Source: Guillardia theta CCMP2712 | Lineage: Eukaryota; Cryptophyceae; Pyrenomonadales; Geminigeraceae | Reading direction: 5' to 3' | Length of the DNA stretch: 64,000 nucleotides | Assembly (NCBI RefSeq): GCF_000315625.1 | Contig: NW_005434609.1 | Location: forward strand, 9,963-73,962 | Part shown: in pieces, positions 9,767 to 21,670 of the stretch | How the letters are laid out: every line of letters starts with the position of its first letter | How positions within the stretch are numbered: the first letter of the stretch is position 1 | Program-made: the position numbers and the translations under genes | Notes under the pieces: generated by a model | The model's database searches: none | Told to the model about the DNA's origin: nothing | The model's input: only the letters and a program-made list of their open reading frames with translations

Positions 9767-10938
9767 TCAGTTGCGGCCGAACATGTCGAGGATGAAGAGG
9801 AAGAGGCTGCATGGAGTCATGCAAGCAGACAAAGGGGATCTGAGAGGCTCACTTGATGATGTCCAGGTACAGGTCGATGACGGCCAGGATGTAGTCGTCC
9901 GGGCCGAGTCTCGCCATGATCTGCCAGGTGTCGTAGATGATCCAGCCACTCATCAGCAGAGCTCCAAACCTTGCCAGGATGTCAGTCATCCGCGACAGAC
10001 GCGAGTCAACCTACGCCCCGTAGACGAAGGACGCGTGAAACCCGAACAGCATGTTGCAAAGACCCCAAACCTGAAGGAGCACAAGCTCAGAGCCTCCCAG
10101 TCTTCAGGCTCGTCTCACCATCATCACGATAGTTCCTACGAACAGGAAGAGCCACATCCCACTTGCCGCCAGTCAGTCTCGCCTCCTCCTCCTCCTCCTC
10201 TCCTCCACCTGAAGTCCCATCGGGTGAGGAAGACGAAGGCGGTCAAAGCCGCGAAGATGCCGAAGGTTGTCGCCCACGCAAGCAGGACGCTGGCAAAGCA
10301 TCACAGGGAGCGTAGGAGGGAGTCGCTCACATGTTTCCGACGCCTCCAGCCTGGTACAGCGCGCAGATCGTGGCGACCATCCAAGACTCGATGACCTGCT
10401 CGAGTCAGAGGGGGAGGGTTGGAGGAGCCAGGACCGTGAAGACGGCGAGGAGGATCAGGTTGGTAGGATAGGAACTCTGACAAGTCGTCAGCCTCAGACG
10501 CGCGACGGTCGCTGGGTCACCTTGTTGTAGATGAGGGCGATGAGGCAGATGAAGCTGCCGATCATGGCGACCTGGCAGCGGATGAGGGACAAGCTCAAGT
10601 CGCCCCGGCAGACTCACGAGGAGCGGCCAGAACCCGATGCCGATCATGAGGGAGTTGACCGGCGTGACGAACCTGAGAGCAGGTGAGCGGAGGCGAAAGC
10701 CTGCCTCAGCTCCATCTCACATGGCGCCGGCACAGCACGCAGCAGTGAACGCTAGCTGGAGGGAGAGGATACTGTAGACCTTGATGATGAACCCTCGCTT
10801 CGCCTCTGCCTCCCACTCCGGCGCTCCTCTCTTCTGCTCGTGCATGAGCATGGTACGAGTCAAAGCAGCACTCACCTGCACCGCCTCATACGGCCCTGGC
10901 TCGTTCTTGGGGATGCTGCCATAGACCGAAGAAGCCAT
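9767..10938 (-). CDS. Bax inhibitor-1/lifeguard (TMBIM) family membrane protein
   Basis: The start MASSVYGSIPKNEPGPYEAVQ (10938) is followed by a 42 nt in-phase intron and then KRGFIIKVYSILSLQLAFTA, the first conserved segment and TM1 of the lifeguard family. Further exons give FVTPVNSLMIGIGFWPLL, VAMIGSFICLIALIYNK, YPTNLILLAVFTVL, VIESWMVATICALYQ, a TTFGIFAAFTAFVFLTRWDF segment, and the last exons MSGWIIYDTWQIMARLGPDD, YILAVIDLYLDIIN and LFLFILDMFGRN with the stop at 9767-9769. The predicted seven hydrophobic segments and the final LYLDI.NLFL motif are diagnostic. Family members sit in ER/Golgi membranes, influence calcium leak and protect from cell death. At least seven introns occur, mostly 40-60 nt. 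The domain is complete. Confidence 0.88.
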
Positions 10939-11073
10939 GGCTTCTACCAACCTTCCGTACCGACGTCCAAGTCTGGGAACAACACAGCAAAGGGCCAAGG
11001 ACAAGACGGCAGCAGTTGTTCTGTCAACAAAACATGAGTTGAGAACGGTCTATCTCCTCTGATCCTTCTGATA

Positions 11074-11391
11074 TCATATCATCATATCACAACCAATGTG
11101 CTTTTCGTCTTGCATGGGTGTTTGCCTTGAATGAATATGATGTGACCAGGTCAGGGATATTCTAATGCCAGCCAATTCTGTAATCTCCTCTTGTCGCGGA
11201 GGTCGATTCGATTTCGCTGTTTGTATCTGCCAACATGGTATCTCATCCTCATCACTTTCCCATCGCTCCTCTCGTTGCTTCAAGTACTTGCATATCTCCA
11301 CTCTCATACGCCTCTGTCTTCTCTTGTCTTCTCCTTGCTCCTCCTCTGCACCCCTTGTCCTCTCCTTTTGCTTGTCCTCATCCTCCGCCAT
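11074..11391 (-). CDS. Possible small charged protein
   Basis: This is a 105-codon open frame starting MAEDEDKQKERTRGAEEE. It is highly charged at the N-terminus and more mixed at the C-terminus (LAGIRISLTWSHHIHSRQ). No domain is recognised. A C-rich block of the type found upstream of other minus-strand genes lies about 130 bp upstream (11510-11600). It could equally be promoter or 5' sequence of the lifeguard gene at 10938. Confidence 0.2.
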   Translation of the reverse strand: MAEDEDKQKERTRGAEEEQGEDKRRQRRMRVEICKYLKQREERWESDEDEIPCWQIQTAKSNRPPRQEEITELAGIRISLTWSHHIHSRQTPMQDEKHIGCDMMI

Positions 11392-11509
11392 CGTACCTCC
11401 CTCCCTAAATAGCAACACGAGGACAGCAGTTCCATTGTTATGATTCTTTTGTTTTCGTGATGTCGCTGTCCTCAATGATCTCTAATTGAAACATCTGAAG
11501 TCAACCCGG

Positions 11510-11600
11510 TAAAATCTGTAGGGGGTAGGGGTGGAAGCATTAGATAAGAAGGGGTATTCGGATGGGTGGTAAAGGTTGGGGGTAGGGTGATCCAGTGACG
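11510..11600. repeat. G-rich block (GGGGTAGGGGTGG)
   Basis: Contains AGGGGGTAGGGGTGG, GGGGTATTCGGATGGGTGG and GTTGGGGGTAGGGTGATCC. Same character as the blocks near 9.5, 18.2, 34.8, 50.5, 57.3 and 63.9 kb. Confidence 0.45.
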
Positions 11601-11639
11601 CTATAACGGGAGTGCAATGTTCGACAAGTTGTGGCGAAA

Positions 11640-12092
11640 CAAGGTGAGGAGAGAGAAGAGAGAAGAGAGAAGAGAGAAGAGAGAAGAGAGAAGAGAGAAG
11701 GGAGAAAAGAGAAGAGAGAAGAGAAGGGAGAAGGGAGAAGGGAAGAGAGAAGGGAGAAGGGAGAAGAGAAGAGAGAAGAGAGAAGGGAGAAGAGAGAAGA
11801 GAGAAGAGAAGAGAGAAGGGAGAAGGGAGAAGGGAAGAGAGAAGGGAGAAGGGAGAAGAGAAGAGAGAAGGGAGAAGGGAGAAGAGAGAAGAGAGAAGAG
11901 AAGGGAGAAGGGAGAAGGGAGAAGGGAGAAGGGAGAAGGGAGAAGGGAGAAGGGAGAAGGGAGAAGGGAGAAGGGAGAAGGGAGAAGGGAGAAGCGAGGA
12001 GCGAGGAGCGAGGAGCGAGGAGCGAGGAGCGAGGAGAGAGGAGAGAGGAGAGAGGAGAGAGGAGAGAGGAGAGAGAAGAGGAGTGGAGGTAA
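11640..12092. repeat. 450 bp polypurine tract (GAGAAGG-type minisatellite)
   Basis: The plus strand is almost purely purine. It has interleaved AGAGAAG, GGGAGAA and GAGCGAG(GA) units and a uniform (AGAAGGG)n stretch at about 11900-11990. All long open frames over it are low-complexity artefacts. It lies between the 3' end of the WD40-bromodomain gene and the upstream region of the lifeguard gene. 12093-12651 holds no gene that I can support. Confidence 0.85.
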
Positions 12093-12651
12093 AGGTAAAG
12101 GAGAAAGGAAAGAGGGAGTCTATCATGAAACTCTTGTAACTCAAGACAAGGCAATCGGTCATCTTAGTTGAAATGAATCCGGATGTATGCAAGAGGATCA
12201 GGACAGCAAGTAGAGACGCGAAGCTCGTAGGCGAGGGGGATCTTTGCTTGCTGATCGTTTGAATGTTGTCATGGACAGGAGGACCAAACCGCTAGCTCGA
12301 GACAGGCTGGCCGCCCTCAGACCTCAGAGCTTCTGCAGACAAAGCTGCTGCCGTATGGCATGCTCTCTCGCCCGACGAGACACTTCTTCAGTGACGGTAG
12401 CTGATGATGGAGGAGACGAGGGTTGACTGAGACTCGGATAGGCGACGGTCTGTGGGGAGAGCACAATCCTCACTTCGGTTCTTCCAAGGATGGAGACTCG
12501 CGATGGTGAGAGAGAAGAACCTCTTGCTGTAAAATCTTCGTGTACAAAATGAGAAATGTCTGCAAAGCTATGCGAGGAGAGGTAATAGGGGGTGATGGGA
12601 TGGAAGGAGAGGAGAGGAGAGGTCGCTTTCCCCGCTGTCCTGCTGCCTCCT

Positions 12652-15600
12652 TCACTCTCCTTCAGATGCCGAATCCTCATGGTAGCTGACGCTCGAGGGA
12701 TTCCGCAGTCGCAAGATCATCCCCCTTCCTCCTCCTCCTCCTCCTCTCTCTCCATTCGTCTTCCTGCTGCTTCGGCGGCCTCGATTGTGAACTGTCATAT
12801 CTTCCTCCGAGTCTTCACTGTACCTCCTCGCCCGCTTTCGTTTCCTCGGCTCTTCCTCTTCGCTCTCTTCGCTCTCCTCGCTCGAGCTCGGGGCTGACCT
12901 TGTTTCCCTTCTTCCCTCCCGTCGCTGTCGTCTGCCGTTGCCTCCTCCTCGTCCCACCGCCTCTGCTACTCGTCTCTGAGCGAGTAAGGCGATGGCTCCT
13001 CGAAGGAACTCGATCGCCGTCTGATAGTAGACGCTGTCTGGCGGGTTGAACAAGCAGCAGTTGACACCGATGAGCAAGGAGTCAAGTAGCAGCAGCTCGC
13101 GTCGCTGGTACCTGTCCACATTTCAACGACGGCAGCTCCCCCCTCTCCCCTCCCTCACCTTCCATGCTCGGCTTGCTGCCTCATCGTCTGCAGGTCCATC
13201 GGCAGGCTGATCACCTCCCGGTAGGAGGGAACCTCGAGCAAGCTGACGGGGAGGAGGAAGACCTTGAGCTTGTCGAGCTCCTCCAGCTGTCGGAGCAGAG
13301 ACTCGGTTTCTTGGCTGAGGCCCTCGGGACTCGCTCGGGACTCCAGCATGACGTTCCACTCTCGTACCTGATCTGCGAGCACCTTGATCCCCTTCCCACC
13401 CACTGACAGCGCTAAGGACGCGACCTTGCTGCCAGGCTCGTTGTAGATGAGCGCGTTGGCGAGGAGGAGGAGGAAGTCGGAGAAGAAGAGCAGCGGCTCT
13501 TGGTCGTAGCTGGACTCCTCCAGCTTTCTGCCCATGTCGTCGAAGCAGATGGGCGAGAGGATAAGCTTGCTGTAACCGGGAGCTATCTCGTCTGTCACCG
13601 CGTGGTGGAACACACGGTGCTTGTCCAACCCCTTCAACTTCATCAGCTGCTTCACCAGCAGCTCTCGCCGTGCCAAGCTTGAGGAGCCTTCTTCCATGTC
13701 AGGAGCGCGGGAGGAGGAGGAGGAGGAGGCAGCGAGCAGGTTGGGAGAGGAGCTTTCAAGCTTGATGTGCTTCAAGTTCAGCTTGATCTTCAGCGGTGAC
13801 CGCTCGCTCCGGGAGGACGCGACGAGAGGTAGCAAGTCGCGCTGACTTGCTACCTCGTTGCTGCTGCTTCCCTGAGCTGCTCCTCCCTCTCCCCCCCCGT
13901 CGTCGCTGCCACCTCCTTCTTCTGCTCTCTTCGGCTTGGGATCTTCACTTCCTCAAGCATCTTCCTCGCTGCGGACTCGAGGGCGTTGCCATGCTCGGCG
14001 CGACAGGCTTGATCGCAGAGGCAGTGGGACAGGAAGAGTGTGACCTGCATGCTTGCCTGGGAGACAGAGGCAGCGACAAGCTCATCCTCCAGCTCCTGCA
14101 CGCTTATCCCTGCGTATGTCTCATCCCCTTCTGCCACAGGTGGGGAGGTGCTGAGGGAGCCGCCGCGTTCTCGAATGGCAGACAAGACTTTCTGCCAGCT
14201 CCCCTCCTCCATCGCTTCTTCTCTCCCCTCCACTTCCTCCTCTCCGCTCTGCAGTGACCTCGCCCGATGCACCAGCACACATGCGTCACGCAGCATGCTG
14301 CTGGCGTCTTCACGTTCATCCTTCTCCCGCAGGAAAATCGCCAGGCAACCACGAAGCAGCAGGACACAAGCTTCCTGCAGGCTGGCAAACGACCCGAAGA
14401 GCAGCCGATGCTTCATGTCCCAGCTCTCCCGCGCCAACTTCTGACTCTCCTCCGCTTCGTCCAGCTCCATCCCACCTCCACCGATCAGCCGCGCGTGCTT
14501 CCCTTCGAAGCTCGTCCACATGGCTCTCAGCGAGATCTTCCAGTGCCCTTCGCCGCACATCTTGACCAGGTAGCCTCCCTCCCACGCCTGCCACGTGCCA
14601 TCTCCTTCCACCATCGCCTCCACTCCCTCCCCCACCATCTGCGAGCACAGCAGCTTCGGGTCCCCCGGCGTCAAGAAGAGCCCAGCATTGCGGACGAGGC
14701 AGTGCAGGTCGTGGAGGAGCGCTTCCTTCCTGCGGTAGAAGCACTTCCTCAGTCGGCTGCTAATGATGTTGAGGCTGACGGGCAGCGGGACCCGCGACCA
14801 GACCAGCTCATCCTCACACCCCAGGAAGGGCTCAGCTGCCTCCGCCCTCATGAAGCCCTCGAGCAGGCGAGAGATCCGCAGCCGCTCAGCGTCGGAGAAG
14901 GAGGAGGAGATGCGAGGAGAGGAGCTCTCTTCCCCGATCGGCATGATCTCCCAGGGCGAAACGCTCTCAAAGTCGTTCTTCTCCCCCTCCTCCTCCCGCT
15001 GCTCGCCGTCCCATTGCACCCTCAGGCACTGCCAGGGGCTGTCGGGAAAGTCTCGAGGATGGAAGGGCTCAATCCCCCGCACGGTCCCCGTGTAGGGAGT
15101 CTCCACATCCTCGAAGCGCATCTGGAACTTGTCGCCGATACCGAAGACGGCGGAGTGGCGCTGGAAGCGATAGAGGGGGATGACGAACTCGGGCATGTGG
15201 GTCTTGCGGAAGCTGACGATGAAGGTCTGCAGGGCGATGTCTTCCTCCGGCTCCTTCGCCTCCACGTCTCCGTCCTCAAAGTGCACGCGGTACGTCCTGT
15301 CGCCATGGTAGGCTTCGATCACCCCGTTGAACCGTGTTCCTCGCTTCCACCTCGCCTTGACCGGCTGCCCCACGGCGAACTTCTGAGAGCTCGAGCTCTT
15401 CTCCACGCTCAGCGGCATCCGGGCGAGGCTGAGAAGGCAGTAGATTGAGTTCTCAGCCTCCTCGTTGGCGGCGGGGAACATGTACTTGATGTCGACTATC
15501 TCGCAGTGCTCTGCTGCCTTCATATCTGGGTACTCCTCCCACGGCAGGTACGACCGCTGGCACTGCGCCTCCGGGAACTGACACAGCTGCTCCTCATGCC

Positions 15601-18040
15601 CCTGCCTGAAGTAGACGACAGCATCTCCCACCTGCGGCACGTACGTCGTGTCCACATTCTGCGGAGGCTCCACCGCTAGCAGCCAATCTCGCGATCTCGC
15701 CGCGTTCTTGGCGAGCTCATGCGAGCTGTACCCTCGCCGCCTCATCGCCTGCTCGGGCTGCCAACCTGACTTGATGAAGTCACGAGAAACCTTCGCCTTG
15801 GGGAGGACAAAGAGCTCCGAGTCCGACAGCTCCTCTCCGTCCTCCATCTCCTCCCCATCCCCCCCCTGCATCTTGTTCTGACTTCGCCTCTGCGCTCGGC
15901 TTGCCCGCTGCTCCCGCTGCTCGCGAGACCTCTTCAGCTTTCGCTTGCTCTCCTTCGAGTCCAGGTGAAAGTCTCTGTCGAGACTAGCGTCCTCCTCCTC
16001 ACTCTCTGAATCCTCCGCGCTCAAGCTGCCTGGAGAGAATTCGCGCTCGTTGGGGTCGTCGGAGTGATGGAAGAGGAGGAGGTCGTCCTCGAGGATCTCG
16101 TCGGGCAGGTGCACGTAGGTGGGGACGGCCAAGGAGGACAAGCTTGCTGCCTGACTCATCCACGTCGCCTGCCCCTCCATCCCCGCGTTCACATTGCCGA
16201 AGCGATCGCAGAGGCAGCCGGGGGGCAGGAGGTGAGGAGGAACCTGAGCTTGCAGGTCGATCACGTTGTGCTGGACGTCCATGGAGAGCTCGCCGAAGTC
16301 GGTCTGAAAGAACTGCTCTCGAGCTGTTCGCGCGAGGTTCTCGCTGTAGTTTCCACAGGTGAGGATGGAGAAGTGGCCGTTCTTGTGGGTGAGCACCAGC
16401 GAGGTCCCGTCGGGGTGCCACTTTCCCTCGAGGATGTCCGATGTACGTGCGTCGAAGTCGATGGGGCTCAGTCGATCGTCCAAGGGGAAGCGAATGTGAA
16501 ACTCTTTGATGGCCTTCCCTCCCACGATGTCCCACAGCACGACTCGCGCGTCGTATCCTGCCGTCGCCATCACGCGAGGGTCGGAGGGATGGGCCTCCAC
16601 TACGAACACTGGCTGCTCGTGCGCATCCCTGAGGTTGTGGATCAGTTCTCCCGTGTCGACCGCCCAGATCTTGATCCTGCAAAGCCACTTGTTGTCTTTG
16701 CGCTTCTTCTCCAGCGACTGAGAGCTGATGACCTTGGAGCCGTCGGAGGACAGGCTCACCATGTTCACCTTCACTCGCTCCACCGAGCGGCCCGTCTGCT
16801 GCTCCTCTCCCTGTCGCAGGTTGAGGATCCGCTGATCCACCAGCGTCAGAAACTTGTCGGTGCGCCAGATCCGCACGGTTCCGTCGAGCGACCCAGACAC
16901 GATGAGGTTGCCGGAGGCGTTGCTGGTGATGTACTCCACGCGGTCCATGTGGCCGTTCCAGCGGATGGGGCGAGAGATCTTGGAGTTGAGGAGGTAGATA
17001 CGGATCATCCGGTCCGAGCACCCGACAGCCACCCAGCTTCCCCACCGATGGATCGTCGCGCAGAGGATCTCCGGGGCCTTGCGAGGAGGGTGAGGGCCGG
17101 GGGGCACCTGAGCCTCAGACGTCAGGAAGACTCGGGAGGAGAAGGAGGAGCCGTCGGAGGAGATCTTCCATTCCCTCAGCGCGCCATCGTGACCCCACGA
17201 GTAGAGCGACTGCGACAGGTCCGCGTGCATCGCCCAAGAGAACCGAACGTTTGCTATCACCTGCTGATGCCCTGGGAGGACGAAGGCAGGGACGCCGTTG
17301 TGCAGCCACCAGATCCGCACGTCCAGGTCGTTTCCAGCTGAGGCGAGGAAGCGGTTGTCGCAGGAGACAGACAAGTCGACTATGTCGCTCACGTGCCCCC
17401 TCATCGTCCTCACCAGGCAGCAAGTCCTCGAGTTCCACACCTTGATCAGCTTGTCGTCGGAGCCCGTCACGAAGAGGCGGCCGGTCTTGTCGAACACGAG
17501 GCAGTAGACGGCACAGAAGTGACCCATCACTCTCGCCTGCAGCTCCAGATGCTGGTAGAAGTGCGGCCTCCACATCCCCCTCACGCTGAACCTGTTCCCC
17601 ATCTCCCTCCCCTGCAACTGGATCAGCTCGTTCGCAACGGTCCGGCTCCTCAAGAAGTTTCCGTGCGCTCTGCAGGAGGGCATAGGGGAGTCTGTGCGCT
17701 GTGGCTTGCGGAAGAGCGTGGGAGGAAGGAGGCCTTGCTGGGGGGTGAGCGAGGAGAGGGTGAAGGAGAGCAGGTGTTGGAGGTGGGAAGAGCCCACATG
17801 AGGAGCGAGTCTGCACATGTCTCGGAACGAGGCAAACCTCCTCGTGCCTGTCCAGCTCACAGTCTCACCGAACACTCCCAGCCTGTTCGCCTCCTGCTCC
17901 AGAGCTGCGGCTGCCTGCTGGCACGGGGATCCTCGGAGGGCATGGAGCATGAGAAAGATCATTTCTCCTTGCATCTGCTGCTGCTGAAAGGAGGCCAAAG
18001 GCTCCTGCTCCTGCTCCTCCATTCTGCTCCTCTCCCTCCA

Positions 18041-18075
<35 letters not shown>

Positions 18076-18115
18076 CCATGGGCTCCATCAACCTTGCCAA
18101 ACCCGATCTCCTCAT
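12652..18115 (-). CDS. WD40-bromodomain chromatin reader (BRWD/PHIP type) with three bromodomains
   Basis: Three exons join by two 47 nt introns (13807-13853 and 13112-13158), both GT..AG and phase-consistent. The N-terminal region has poly-Gln encoded at 18044-18072. It is followed by a helical SPCQQAAAALEQEANRLG segment typical of BRWD proteins. Seven or eight WD40 repeats follow (about 17540-16250; GHFCAVYCLVFDKTGRLFVT, GSDDKLIKVW). Then come a Tudor-like pair (GDAVVYFRQGHEEQL; PVKARWKRGTRFNGVIEAYH) and bromodomain 1 (about 14655-14905, KCFYRRKEALLHDL as in PHIP/BRWD). Bromodomain 2 is at about 13440-13680 (VTDEIAPGYSKLI...ANALIYN) and bromodomain 3 at about 12985-13290 (LPMDLQTM...VNCCLFNPPD). 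Bromodomains 2 and 3 keep the acetyl-lysine Asn. Bromodomain 1 has LFLTP where FNEP is usual, so that Asn is lost. The C-terminus is a disordered Ser/Glu/Arg tail. The start at 18115 (MRRSGLARL) is chosen because upstream codons fall in G-rich repeat sequence. Confidence 0.9.
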
Positions 18116-18129
18116 TTCACCATCGTTGG

Positions 18130-18300
18130 TAGGAAGGGAACCATCGGAGGGTGGGGTGATGTGAGGTTCCAACCAGGGGTAGTGTCCTACACTTTGTACC
18201 AGAGGGTGGGTATTTCAAATATATTCGAGGAAGAGAGAAAAGGAGGGGTACATGTAGGTATTTACAGGGGTGGTTGGGGTCTTGAGTAATATGAACTGGG
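18130..18300. repeat. G-rich block upstream of the WD40-bromodomain gene
   Basis: Contains GGAGGGTGGGGTGATGTGAGG, CAGAGGGTGGG and GGAGGGGTACATG on the plus strand, immediately upstream of the minus-strand start at 18115. A homogeneous (GGA)n microsatellite follows at 18417-18473. 18474-18796 has no supported gene. Confidence 0.5.
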
Positions 18301-18416
18301 GTAGCAATGCTGATTGTAACGAGCCACAACGATCATAACGGAATGAAACCGTCAAAATGCTCCATGAAGCTGTTGTCATGATGATGGTGTTGACGTTCTT
18401 GTACATGGGAAGCAGG

Positions 18417-18473
18417 TGGGGAGGAGGAGGAGGAGGAGGAGGAGGAGGAGGAGGAGGAGGAGGAGGAGGAGGA
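18417..18473. repeat. (GGA)n microsatellite
   Basis: About nineteen perfect GGA units in the intergenic region between two divergently transcribed genes. Confidence 0.9.
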
Positions 18474-18796
18474 GAGAGGGAGGATGGATGAGGGGGATGA
18501 AAGCTGCGAGGGAAGAGGGATCTTGTTATGTCTAGGATGACTTGCTTGTTTGGGGCAGGATGTTTCGTAGAGCCATCGCAAGTCAAGAGCTCACAAGCAT
18601 GGGCTCGACCCAGCGCAAGAGCTATGGCGCCAGTGCCTCCAGCAGCAGCGTCGTGTGACGCACTCAGAGATGGTCTGCAGTTTCTTGAAGCCTCGTGACT
18701 GCCGACCAAATGAGACGACGACTGCACTACCAGCCGCATCCTCCTCCTAGCACTTGCTTGCCCTTCTGACCCCTGCGGTTTCTTTTCAGACCCAGC

Positions 18797-21046
18797 ATGG
18801 CGATATCAAGTGTCGGCAGAGCTTTTCTCTCCTTGCTCGCTCTCTTGTTGCACTTAGCTCAGATCTCGGCGGAAGAGAAAGTCCAGGACGAGACCTCCGA
18901 CCCTGCTGAGCTTCTCGAGCGAGGAAAGCTGTGGTACTTTGAAGCAGCAGCCTCCAGGAGCGAGGCTCAAGCCTTGTGGTCCATGAGATACCTCAAGAAG
19001 TGCATCTCCGAGCTTGAGAGACCCTCCTCCTCCTCCTCCTCCTCTCCCGATCATTCCAACAAACATTGGAGGAGACGAGACCTACACGCCTCTAGGACGA
19101 GGCTTGCAGCAGCATACTACTACCTGGGAGCGAACCTCCGAATGCTGGAGAGGAACGAGGAAGCGCGATCGGCGCTGCATCAAGTCAAGATGATGATGCC
19201 CAAGTCTCTTGCTACACACGCACAGCTCGGGGCCTTGGAGGAAGAGCTTCATAACTGGACAGCAGCAGAGGAGGCGTATGAAGCCTGGAGCATGCTCGCA
19301 CCGCGCACTGTCAAGGCTCTGAACGCGTTAGGATGGGTCAAGTTCCGCGCGGGTAAGTCACAGGAGGCAGTCGGCTTGTTCATGCAGGCAGCGCGACTGC
19401 GTCCCGATGACCCTGAGACTTTCTACACGCTCGCTCGAGGTGCGGAGCTCTACGGAGGCGAATCGACAGAGTTTTACAGTGCGAGTGTGGTACCCAACTT
19501 CACGAGAGCGTACTGGTTGTCCTCCAAATCGTGGGCGAGTCGAATGTGCAAGCGGCTGGATAACAGCAGGCCTGAGGACCCGACTAGGTGTGAGGAGCCT
19601 GCAGTTGTAGAGCGCTGGAGAGAGGAGAAGCATAACCGCATCACCTCTGTCGCCACCCTGAGCGCTGGAGGGTTTGATTACGGAGCAGAGGAGGAGGCGA
19701 CGTCAGACAGCTTTGAGCCGGGCAAGGAGGCGATAGGCCGAGCAGCCTTCGAGTGGGGGAGGAGGCAGAAGTACAGGGAGCGAGAGGTTGTACACGTCAC
19801 GCTCAGAAACGTCTACGTGAGCGGCAACGACGCGGTGATATGGGATGAGGTCAGTCTGTAGGAAGTGGCTGCTTGTTCCTTACCCTTCCCATGGCAGGAG
19901 GGCCGAGTGTACGCGACCCATCAAGGTGTTCAGATCCCATTGTACGCGAACCTCCCCAGTGCTCGATGCCCTCCGGCCAACAGCTCAACCCCGAGGCTGA
20001 GCGAGACTCTCCTCCTCTCGCTCGCCTTCGGCCCTGGGTGCCTCCTCCTCCCGTTGCTTCTGCCCTGCTGAATATCCTCAGGTTCTATCACTGGCTGGTG
20101 GACGCCATGCCTCGAGCGTGTCTCGCCCTCCCCCGCATCTCTCCCTCCTCCACTGTGCTGGTGCCTTCCGACTACGGTGCCTTCCACTCCTTCATCCTCG
20201 AGCTCCTCCGCCTCCTGGGCATCCCCCGTGAGAGGATCACTCCCTACAACATCGTGGCGCAGCATCAGGGGGAGGAAGAATCCTCCTGCGCTCGCGTGTG
20301 GGTGGAGAAGCTTCATGTGGTCGACTGGAGGAAGGGAGCGGAGGACACACGGTCAGTGCTGGAGCTGCTGCTACAGGTCTCCTGACGCTCTTGCAGCCTC
20401 GACACTCACCATCTTCCTCCCCGTCACGCCATGAGGAGCCTGCGAGCGACTATGCTGACCCGTCTCGGACTCCTTGACGTGGACCAGGCGGGTAGATGGC
20501 CGCACGTGATGATTTACGTCACGCGACGAAAGTCGCAAGACCGACGGGTGGCGAACGAGGAGGAAGTGAAGCGAACGATGGAGGAGGAGGTGAGAGAAGC
20601 CTGTAGGAGGAGCAGAAGAGATAGAGAATGGAGGAGAATTTGAAGAGTGCGATAGGAGAGGGGGGAAGAGCAGGATAGAGAGGATGGGAAGGGGAGGGTA
20701 GAGGAGGTGGTGGTTCTGCGTCTAAACGAACAGTTTCACTGACTCTTTCCTCGTAGAACTCATTGCGTCTTCCTCTCGTCCTTCACTCAGACGCTCCTCG
20801 TTCTCCCTCCATGAAAGAGGTAAGAGGCTCCTGCTCCTGCTCTGACCCTGACTTGCCTCCTCGAGACGGTTGAGAAGTTTTCAAGAGCTCTCGTGGTGGT
20901 CGGCATGCATGGAGCAGGACTCGCCAACGCCATCTTCGCTCAGGTGAAGCTCAAGACCTTGGCTGGTCCTGCTTGACTTCCCTCGCTTTAGGATGGGACC
21001 CACCTGGTCGAATTCTCCCTCGCAGAGCCCGGAACGTATGATCCTC

Positions 21047-21087
<41 letters not shown>

Positions 21088-21391
21088 CTTGCTGAGCCGG
21101 GAGCGTATGTTCCTCACCTGCTCCTGCTCTCACACTTTCTGTCCCTACCCTCTGACCTCCTCGCAGGCATTGCTACGCGCATCTGGCCATGGCGATGGGG
21201 TTCGTCTACTGGCAGGTCGGGCTCAAGGACGGGGACAGCGCTCATGGTCGCCGGTGAGTGAACTTACTGTCAGGAATGAGGAAGAGGGAGACGAGGAGGA
21301 GTTGACAACTAGCTCCGAAAGGTACTCGCATGTGTCGGCGGAAGAGCTCAGGTCTGTTCTCCAGCGGATCCCCAGGAGAAACCCCAGCTGA
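18797..21391 (+). CDS. Secreted TPR-containing GT61-family glycosyltransferase
   Basis: The signal peptide is FLSLLALLLHLAQISA. Residues about 100-220 form TPR-like helices (AAAYYYLGANLRMLERNEEA; LGWVKFRAGKSQEAVGLFMQ). The catalytic part matches GT61 (DUF563): FYHWLVDAMPRACLALPRIS, LLRLLGIPRERITPYN, HVMIYVTRRKSQDRRVANEE, VVVGMHGAGLANAIFAQ and YAHLAMAMGFVYWQVGL. Family members are Golgi/ER glycan transferases such as EOGT-like and plant xylosyl/arabinosyl enzymes. Introns read are 19850-19897 (48 nt), 20038-20081 (44 nt), 20352-20396 (45 nt), a longer one after about 20589, and further ones to the last exon (YSHVSAEELRSVLQRIP, TGA at 21389). The intron near 21016-21168 carries a (GCT)n microsatellite at about 21042-21085. 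Donor specificity cannot be inferred. Confidence 0.85.
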
Positions 21392-21544
21392 CCCTCCTGT
21401 CGGGGAGCCGGGCCAGGCGAGTCGTTCTGGTTTTTCTTTTTTTCTTTTACACACTAAAAAAACGATCCGACCTACCATGGTGTTGAACCGAACCCACCGC
21501 TGCTGCTCCCCCTGCTGCTGCTCCTAGAAGTCTTGAGGTCCCGC

Positions 21545-21670
21545 TAGACCCTTCCTCTCCGCTCTCTCATAGGAGACCCTTCCTCTCCGCTCTCTCATAG
21601 GAGACCCTTCCTCTCCGCTCTCTCATAGGAGACCCTTCCTCTCCGCTCTCTCATAGGAGACCCTTCCTCC
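21545..21670. repeat. 28 bp tandem repeat, about 4.5 copies
   Basis: Unit GAGACCCTTCCTCTCC followed by GCTCTCTCATAG, nearly perfect, ending in a diverged copy. There are no spacers, so it is a minisatellite and not a CRISPR array. 21392-21849 otherwise holds only presumed 3' and 5' flanks. Confidence 0.9.

Noticed and set aside
11482-12192. Leu/Ser/Pro-rich and Arg/Glu-rich frames over the polypurine tract
   Set aside because: All six frames stay open because of the 450 bp purine repeat.
16064-17341. 425-codon plus-strand frame
   Set aside because: Antisense to the WD40 repeats of the minus-strand bromodomain gene; composition mirrors that gene.
21545-21670. Regular 28 bp repeats resembling a CRISPR array
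   Set aside because: Units are contiguous without spacers and the genome is eukaryotic.
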